From DATGHS01 sp035307785 (GTDB lineage Bacteria > Planctomycetota > Planctomycetia > Gemmatales > Gemmataceae), in the NCBI GenBank assembly GCA_035307785.1, contig DATGHS010000552.1, positions 1 to 8,705 of the forward strand: DNA of 8,705 bases. The letters run 5' to 3'. Positions 4,209-8,705 of the stretch are shown piece after piece. The position numbers were made by a program, and so were the translations under genes. The notes beneath the pieces were generated by a model that was given only the letters and a program-made list of their open reading frames with translations, had not been told where the DNA came from and searched no databases. Numbering within the stretch: the stretch's first letter is position 1; every line of letters starts with the position of its first letter.

Positions 4209-6722
4209 ATGTTTCGATATCTCTCCCTTGCTTGCTCGCTTGTTTCTGTCTCACTCCTCTCGGCCGCCGAGCCCGCCAAGCCCGTCGATTACACGCGCGA
4301 TATCAAGCCTATCCTCTCCGACCGCTGCTATGCCTGCCACGGGCCGGATGAGAAGCATCGCGAGAAAAACCTGCGCCTCGATGTGCGCGAAAGTGCCGTC
4401 AAATCGGCTATCACGCCGGGAGATGCGGATGCGAGTGAACTCGTGGACCGGCTACAAGCGGAGGAAAAGGACTACTACATGCCGCCGCCTTCTTCCAAGA
4501 AGCCGCGGCTGAGCAAGGAGCAGATTGCACTCATCAAGCGCTGGATCAACGAAGGGGCGAAGTTCGACGAACATTGGGCTTATGTGAAACCCGTGCGGCC
4601 GCAGGTGCCACCCCTCACCCCCTTCCCCTCTCCCCCGCGGGGAGAGGGGGGAACATGGGGCCGCAATCCCATCGACAACTTCATTGCGATTGAGCACGCG
4701 AAGCATGGCTTCCGCTCGTCGCCCGAAGCGGATCGCGTAACGCTGATTCGCCGGCTTTCGTTTGACCTCATCGGCTTGCCGTCCTCGCCGGAAGATGTAG
4801 ACGCGTTTGTAAACGACAAGTCGCTGGAAGCTTACTCGAAGCTGGTTGCCAAGCTGCTCGATTCGAAGCACTTCGGCGAACGCATGGCTATGTATTGGCT
4901 CGACCTGGTGCGCTATGCCGACACCGGCGGCTACCACAGCGACAACGGCCGCGATGTCACACTCTATCGCGATTACGTAATTGATGCTTTCAACAAGAAC
5001 AAGCCGTTCGATCAATTCACCATCGAGCAACTGGCCGGCGATTTGTTGCCGAATGCCACGCTGGACCAAAAAATCGCGTCCGGCTACAACCGGCTGCTCA
5101 TGACCACCGAAGAAGGCGGCGCCCAGCCGAAGGAATATGCCGCCAAGTACGCCGCTGACCGGGTGCGGAATGTTTCCGTGGTCTGGCTCGCTTCGACCAT
5201 GGGCTGCTGCGAATGCCACGATCACAAATTCGACCCGTTCCGCACGAAGGAGTTCTATAGCCTGGCCGCGTTCTTCGCCGACATTCAGGAAAAGCCGGTG
5301 GGCCGGCAGGACCAAACGCAATTGCCGTCGCCGCAGCAGGCCGCCGAGTTGAAAAAGCACGATGCCAGAATTGCCGAGTTGACCAAGAAGCTCCACGAGC
5401 CCTCGAAAGACTTGGACGCCGAGCAAGCGAAATGGGAAGAACAAATGAAGGCGAAACAGCCCGCCCCGAAGTTGCCGAAGTCTGTTTCAGTGGCGCTCGC
5501 CATTGAGCCCGTCAAGCGCAATTCGCAGCAAAAGCAGGCCGTCTTCGAACACTTCCGCTCGATTGCACCCCAATTGAAAGAGACTCAGACGCAACTCGCC
5601 GAGACCAAAAAACGCCGAGAGGAATTGAATGCCGCCATTCCGACCACGCTGCTTTCGATGTCCGGCCCGCCGCGGACTATGCGCATCCTGCCGCGTGGCA
5701 ACTGGCTCGATGATTCCGGCGAAATCGTGCAGCCGGAAGTTCCCGCCGCGCTTGGCAAGCTCAGCCTTGACCGGCGAGCCAATCGCTTGGACTTGGCCAA
5801 GTGGCTCGTTTCGCCGGATAACCCCATCGTGGCCCGCGTATTCGTGAATCGTTTGTGGAAGCTCGTCTTCGGCCAGGGACTGGTTAAAGCCCTCGATGAT
5901 TTCGGCTCGCAGGGCGCACCCCCCACGCATCCACAACTACTCGATTGGCTCGCGGTGGAGTTTCAACAAAGCGGCTGGAACGTCAAGCACATGCTTACGC
6001 TTATGGTCACGTCGGCAACCTACCGTCAATCGTCGGCTGGCTCGAAGGAAATGCATGAGCGCGATCCCGGCAATCTCTGGCTCGCCCGGCAGAACCGCTT
6101 CCGCCTCGATGCCGAGTTCGTGCGCGATAATGCGCTGGCGGTGGCCGGCATGCTTTCAACACATGTCGGCGGGCCCAGCGTCAAGCCCGCGCAACCGGCG
6201 GGTTACTGGTCGTTCCTGAACTTCCCGGTGCGCGAATGGGAGAAAGACCACGGCGATAGCGAATATCGCCGGGGCCTGTACATCTATTGGTGCCGCAGTT
6301 TCCTGCACCCGTACCTGCTGGCGTTCGATGCGCCTTCGAGAGAAGAGTGCACGGTCGAGCGGCCGCGTTCCAGCACGCCGCTCCAGGCGCTGGTACTGCT
6401 CAATGATCCGAATTTCGTGGAAGCCGCCCGCGTCTTTGCCGAGAAGATCATCCACGACGGCGGCAAGAGCAACGAGCAGCGGTTTGCTTTCGCTTTTCGC
6501 CGGGCGCTATCGCGCTCGCCGAAGCCTGAAGAGTTCAAGGTGCTGTCGGAGCTACTCGAAAAGCATCGGGCTGACTTCGCGAAAGACAAGGAGGCCGCGA
6601 AAAAGCTGCTATCAATCGGCGACTGGCCGCAGCCGAAGGATATCGATCCGGTGGAATTGGCGGCGTGGACTTCAGTGGCGCGAGTGATTTTGAATTTGAA
6701 TGAGACGATAACCCGCCACTGA
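4209..6722 (+). CDS. PSCyt1-DUF1549-DUF1553 (PSD1) cytochrome c-like protein
   Basis: An 837-residue protein from the ATG at 4209. The frame extends to a TTG at 4125, but 4209 puts a clean signal peptide first (residues 1-20, ending S-A-A), so export is expected. Domains: PSCyt1 at about 25-120 with heme-type C40-Y-A-C43-H44; DUF1549/PSCyt2 at about 150-362 with a second C333-C-E-C336-H337 before D-H-K-F-D-P; a charged, probably coiled-coil linker at about 370-475; DUF1553/PSD1 at about 515-837, with N-R-L-W near 547, A-T-Y-R-Q-S near 603 and the usual ending L-N-L-N-E-T-I-T-R. This architecture is massively paralogous in Planctomycetota. Its role is unproven; links to redox reactions or polysaccharide breakdown are proposed. 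The usual DUF1501 partner is absent downstream. A GC-rich hairpin lies in frame at residues 136-148. No clear ribosome-binding site is visible. Confidence 0.92.
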   Translation: MFRYLSLACSLVSVSLLSAAEPAKPVDYTRDIKPILSDRCYACHGPDEKHREKNLRLDVRESAVKSAITPGDADASELVDRLQAEEKDYYMPPPSSKKPRLSKEQIALIKRWINEGAKFDEHWAYVKPVRPQVPPLTPFPSPPRGEGGTWGRNPIDNFIAIEHAKHGFRSSPEADRVTLIRRLSFDLIGLPSSPEDVDAFVNDKSLEAYSKLVAKLLDSKHFGERMAMYWLDLVRYADTGGYHSDNGRDVTLYRDYVIDAFNKNKPFDQFTIEQLAGDLLPNATLDQKIASGYNRLLMTTEEGGAQPKEYAAKYAADRVRNVSVVWLASTMGCCECHDHKFDPFRTKEFYSLAAFFADIQEKPVGRQDQTQLPSPQQAAELKKHDARIAELTKKLHEPSKDLDAEQAKWEEQMKAKQPAPKLPKSVSVALAIEPVKRNSQQKQAVFEHFRSIAPQLKETQTQLAETKKRREELNAAIPTTLLSMSGPPRTMRILPRGNWLDDSGEIVQPEVPAALGKLSLDRRANRLDLAKWLVSPDNPIVARVFVNRLWKLVFGQGLVKALDDFGSQGAPPTHPQLLDWLAVEFQQSGWNVKHMLTLMVTSATYRQSSAGSKEMHERDPGNLWLARQNRFRLDAEFVRDNALAVAGMLSTHVGGPSVKPAQPAGYWSFLNFPVREWEKDHGDSEYRRGLYIYWCRSFLHPYLLAFDAPSREECTVERPRSSTPLQALVLLNDPNFVEAARVFAEKIIHDGGKSNEQRFAFAFRRALSRSPKPEEFKVLSELLEKHRADFAKDKEAAKKLLSIGDWPQPKDIDPVELAAWTSVARVILNLNETITRH
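4609..4651. repeat. Hairpin element inside the PSCyt coding sequence
   Basis: A pyrimidine tract leads into arm 4625-4635 (CCCCTCTCCCC), a 3-nt CGC loop and the exactly complementary arm 4639-4649 (11 bp). In frame it encodes L-T-P-F-P-S-P-P-R-G-E-G-G, residues 136-148 of the protein. In family members as I recall them, the preceding H-W-A-Y-V-K-P-V-R-P motif runs almost directly into W-x-R-N-P-I-D, so this peptide looks like extra sequence at the PSCyt1/DUF1549 boundary. The CCCCTCTCCCC...GGGGAGAGGGG palindrome is one I recall as a dispersed bacterial repeat that often leaves LTPxxSPxxxGE peptides in proteins. Confidence 0.75.
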
Positions 6723-6742
6723 GCCCGCGGTGCAAGCAAGGG

Positions 6743-7900
6743 TTACGCCAGGATCTCCATCCCCAGCATCGTGAAATCGTCCGGTTCCGGCGTCTGCACC
6801 AGCAGCTCTTGCGTCAGCGTTGCCAATAAACCGGCCAGCGGCTGGTCGCGATGTTGGCCGTAGATGTTCAGTATTGTTTTTGCGGTATCAGGCCCGTTGC
6901 CCATGAGCCCGTCGGTGAAGAGCAGTAGCCGGTCGCCGGGGTGAAGTTGGCGGGTTAGCAGTGGATAGTGCCCGCCATCGAGGCCAAGTAACGAGCCGGC
7001 TTCTGGCCAACATTCGGGCGCGCCCTCGCGCGGCAGATAGATTCGTGGCGTGTGGCCGGCAGCCGCGAAGCGCAATTCTCCGGTTCGGCCGTTTAGCAGG
7101 CCGCAGGTCAAGCATCCAAGCGGGTGTTCGGGGAAACCGAGCCCGATCAAATGGCGATTGATTTCTCGAAGAAGTTCGGCCGGTTGGAGCAAGCGCTCAG
7201 GGGCTGCGTCTCTAGGCACTATCAGTTGCTGAATGTAACCCGCCAGCAGCGATGCGATCAAACTGTGGGCCATCATGTCGCCGAGATAGAAGAGTGCCTG
7301 ATCCGCATCGACGCGTCTCACGCCATAGTAATCGCCGCCTATGTCGCTCCTCGCGCGACGAATGACGGCGAATTTGGCCCGCTGCAGCTCCGGCAAGCGC
7401 TCGATTTGAAATGAACGCTGAATTCGCTCGGCGAGCCGACAAACCGCATCGCGCTCCTGGTAGTTGCGGAGGAGTGTCTGATTCAGTTGATTGCGTTCCT
7501 GGGCCTGAAGATGCAGCCGGCGGCACTCCTCTTCCACGCGCAGTAATGCCGTGACTTCCGCCTGCAATTCCGCCGTGACGAGTGGCCGAATGAGGCAGGC
7601 GGCTGCACCGGCTTTCCAACCGGCCAGTCGCGCAGCGTGGTCGGCAGCATCGGCCAGCCAGAGCAGTGGCCGCAAGGGCGGTCCGTTACTGCGATTCCAG
7701 CGCTCGCTGAACGACACGGCGTCTTCCAGCGCTTCGCCGCTGTCCACAATGGCAAGCCGGCAAGCGGCTAAATCGGTTAACGCGGAGCTGTTGAAGAAAT
7801 AGGGCTGAAGCGCATATCCCAACGCTTCAAGAGCGGAACGCAATTCAGCATGCCGTTGTTGATTGGCGGCAACAAGCAATATCGGAATCGTCGAATCCAT
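6743..7900 (-). CDS. SpoIIE/PP2C-type phosphatase with degenerate receiver-like domain
   Basis: A 385-residue protein from the ATG at 7900 (the frame is open to 7990, but the added part overlaps no domain). Residues 5-120 resemble a response-regulator receiver: I-L-L-V-A-A-N at strand 1 and A-I-V-D53 at the phosphorylation position. However, the acidic pair is A11-A12, the Thr/Ser switch is missing, and the conserved Lys is R (C-L-I-R-P-L), so it is probably not phosphorylated normally. Residues 120-165 are a charged coiled coil. Residues 180-385 form a SpoIIE-like PP2C domain with G-G-D190-Y-Y, G-D208, A-G-H, L-F-T-D330-G and D374-D375-F-T, so the metal ligands are intact. Such proteins dephosphorylate Ser/Thr on anti-sigma antagonists in partner-switching pathways. 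No anti-sigma factor or STAS protein is nearby. It is cytoplasmic, and its stop lies 20 bp from that of the convergent PSCyt gene. Confidence 0.88.
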   Translation of the reverse strand: MDSTIPILLVAANQQRHAELRSALEALGYALQPYFFNSSALTDLAACRLAIVDSGEALEDAVSFSERWNRSNGPPLRPLLWLADAADHAARLAGWKAGAAACLIRPLVTAELQAEVTALLRVEEECRRLHLQAQERNQLNQTLLRNYQERDAVCRLAERIQRSFQIERLPELQRAKFAVIRRARSDIGGDYYGVRRVDADQALFYLGDMMAHSLIASLLAGYIQQLIVPRDAAPERLLQPAELLREINRHLIGLGFPEHPLGCLTCGLLNGRTGELRFAAAGHTPRIYLPREGAPECWPEAGSLLGLDGGHYPLLTRQLHPGDRLLLFTDGLMGNGPDTAKTILNIYGQHRDQPLAGLLATLTQELLVQTPEPDDFTMLGMEILA

Positions 7901-7966
7901 GACGTGGATATTGAACACTACCAACCGGATAAAGCAAAGAGGAAAACTTGCGGACGGCGATAGTGC

Positions 7967-8043
7967 GAATCTTAGTAGCGGAATTCGCAAGAATTCCGAT
8001 CTGCGTCGGACCGGAATTCTTGCGAATTCCGCTACTAAGATTC
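7967..8043. repeat. Perfect 32-bp inverted repeat with 13-nt loop
   Basis: Arms 7967-7998 and 8012-8043 are exact reverse complements. Each arm holds a smaller palindrome, GGAATTC-GCAA-GAATTCC, so alternative hairpins can form within one arm or across the whole element. The right arm includes the stop codon (8035-8037) of the proline-rich gene, and the left arm ends 66 nt upstream of the phosphatase start. It may terminate the upstream transcript, separate the two units or regulate read-through. I recall the TAGTAGCGGAATTCGCAAG type as a dispersed planctomycete repeat. Confidence 0.93.
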
Positions 8044-8277
8044 TTCAAGACGCTCCGCCATTGGCGGCGGGGGCGGCGGCGGCTGTGGATGAGGATCGCC
8101 CGGCGTTGGTGGTTGGGGATTGGGCGGCGGCGCGGGAGTCGGGGGCACCGGCACCGGCGGAATAGGGCTCGGCGTATTGGGCTTGGGCGGCACCGGCGTC
8201 GGCGGCACCGGCGTACTCGCCGATTCAGGAGTTTCGCTCCGCATCATGCGGTCGCACGCTGCGCGGGAGCGGAACAT
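8035..8277 (-). CDS. Proline-rich small protein
   Basis: An 80-residue protein of unknown function, not assigned to a family. Residues 1-20 are basic/polar with one Cys (C8). Residues 23-72 contain 31 prolines, as P-V-P-P-T, P-x-P and a final run of seven prolines, and would form an extended polyproline helix. The tail is M-A-E-R-L-E-E-S. There is no signal peptide or membrane segment. An AAGGA-type ribosome-binding site lies 8-9 nt before the ATG at 8277, and the start is only 21 nt after the stop of the zinc-ribbon gene, both arguing that it is translated as the second gene of an operon. The low-complexity DNA includes two near-identical 15-bp tandem units (8186-8215). Its stop codon lies inside the 32-bp inverted repeat, so the original 3' end may have been altered. 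It could still be a chance frame in GC-rich DNA. Confidence 0.55.
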   Translation of the reverse strand: MFRSRAACDRMMRSETPESASTPVPPTPVPPKPNTPSPIPPVPVPPTPAPPPNPQPPTPGDPHPQPPPPPPPMAERLEES

Positions 8278-8298
8278 GGCTGCTTCCTTATTGACCGG

Positions 8299-8502
8299 CT
8301 AAGAACCCGTCTTGGATGATTGGCCGTTAGGTTGGCCGTCTTTCAGTTCCACCGTGAGCCATTTCTGGCACTGAGGGCACTGAATCACCACTTTTTGAGT
8401 GCCGCCGACCGAATGTTGAGTAATTTGGCCGGGGGAAGACCAGATTTGTCCTGGGTCGAAGTTAAACGACGCGCCGCAACTGGCGCACAATACGGCATGC
8501 AT
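8299..8502 (-). CDS. Small zinc-ribbon-like protein
   Basis: A 67-residue protein with two CxxC knuckles, C6-A-S-C9-G and C42-P-Q-C45, 32 residues apart. This is the layout of a zinc ribbon; four Cys would bind one structural Zn. The middle segment (F-N-F-D-P-G-Q-I-W) and V-V-I-Q-C-P-Q-C look like beta strands. The C-terminal 15 residues are polar (K-D-G-Q-P-N-G-Q-S-S) and probably disordered. No signal peptide or membrane segment is visible, so it is cytoplasmic. Zinc ribbons of this size commonly bind nucleic acids or proteins; no specific function can be assigned. It is first in a probable two-gene operon with the proline-rich gene. The transposon end begins 66 bp upstream, so its native promoter may have been displaced. 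No strong ribosome-binding site is visible. Confidence 0.65.
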   Translation of the reverse strand: MHAVLCASCGASFNFDPGQIWSSPGQITQHSVGGTQKVVIQCPQCQKWLTVELKDGQPNGQSSKTGS

Positions 8503-8565
8503 GGCCTGGAAACCGTTGCAATCGTGACTTTCGCCGGCTATCGTGACCGGCTATCACAAGTCGTC

Positions 8566-8705
8566 CTAGTGTCCTGAGTTAGAAGTTCGTTTACAAACTT
8601 TCTCGATTTTTTTGAGTATTGAGTCGGTAGTTGCCGTCCACTGAAACGGTTTGGGGTCGCGGTTGTGTTCCGCAAGGTAGGCCTGGATGGCGGCTTCCAG
8701 GGATT
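8566..8705 (-). CDS. IS630-family transposase, C-terminal fragment
   Basis: The reading frame enters from beyond the right edge and ends at the TAG read from 8568 to 8566. The last 44 residues include A-I-Q-A-Y-L-A-E-H-N, then D-P-K-P-F-Q-W-T-A, then I-L-K-K-I-E-K-V-C. The sequence YLxxHNxxPKPFxWTA followed by a basic helix is the typical C-terminus of IS630-type DDE transposases, after the final catalytic Glu. The catalytic residues lie outside the window, so I cannot say whether the element is intact. These enzymes cut and paste DNA at TA dinucleotides. Confidence 0.85.
   Translation of the reverse strand, partial: SLEAAIQAYLAEHNRDPKPFQWTATTDSILKKIEKVCKRTSNSGH
8569..8593. mobile_element. 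Probable end of an IS630-type insertion sequence
   Basis: A TA dinucleotide at 8567-8568 is followed by GTGTCCTGAGTTAGAAG, which resembles terminal sequences I recall from IS630-type elements. IS630 elements insert at TA, and the transposase frame ends at this point, so 8568/8569 is the likely outer boundary. The partner inverted repeat and second TA are outside the window, so the boundary is not proven. Confidence 0.5.

Noticed and set aside
4452..5444. 330-codon minus-strand frame inside the PSCyt gene
   Set aside because: Antisense shadow of conserved DUF1549 coding sequence; no domain of its own.
7901..7990. 30-residue N-terminal extension of the phosphatase
   Set aside because: It runs into the left arm of the 32-bp inverted repeat and precedes the natural start of the receiver-like fold (M-D-S-T-I-P-I-L-L-V).
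8120..8302. Gly-rich plus-strand frame opposite the proline-rich gene
   Set aside because: Complement of proline codons gives glycine codons; no ribosome-binding site or operon context, unlike the minus-strand frame.
8521..8555. Short direct repeats CGGCTATC and ATCGTGAC upstream of the zinc-ribbon gene
   Set aside because: Two 8-bp repeats each, too short and too few to call a CRISPR, operator array or target duplication.

Overview
The window looks like chromosomal DNA of a GC-rich planctomycete (phylum Planctomycetota). Three protein families point that way: a PSCyt1/PSCyt2/PSD1 (DUF1549/DUF1553) cytochrome-like protein, a DUF2330 protein and a TIGR03066-type (Gemmata paralogous family) secreted protein. 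The intergenic regions also carry many hairpin repeats of the kind I recall from planctomycete genomes. I cannot fix the order (Gemmatales or Pirellulales) from the sequence alone.

Layout from left to right: a small cupin (18-380, +) and a creatininase-family metallohydrolase (514-1386, +), separated by a perfect 28-bp inverted repeat. Next is 591 bp without a credible gene (1387-1977), whose first part is a compound hairpin repeat of two inverted 78-nt units. Then a secreted, membrane-anchored DUF2330 protein (1978-3069, +) faces a small secreted TIGR03066-like protein (3196-3597, -), with a long hairpin between their stop codons. A second gene-poor stretch (3598-4208) holds three GC-rich hairpins, one followed by a T run. 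The largest gene is the PSCyt1-DUF1549-DUF1553 protein (4209-6722, +), which carries what looks like an in-frame dispersed hairpin element. It converges on a SpoIIE-type PP2C phosphatase with a degenerate receiver-like N-terminus (6743-7900, -). Upstream of the phosphatase are a perfect 32-bp inverted repeat, a proline-rich small protein (8035-8277, -) and a four-cysteine zinc-ribbon-like protein (8299-8502, -). The window ends in the C-terminus of an IS630-type transposase (8566-8705, -).

The genes do not form one pathway. The cupin and creatininase may be co-transcribed, and the zinc-ribbon and proline-rich genes are 21 nt apart and probably form an operon. The other genes look like independent units. 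I see no defence system, biosynthetic cluster, CRISPR array, tRNA or rRNA. The most notable signal is structural: five different inverted-repeat types occur in 8.7 kb. One has base-pair-preserving differences between its copies, one appears to be inserted in frame in a coding sequence, and one covers the stop codon of a gene.
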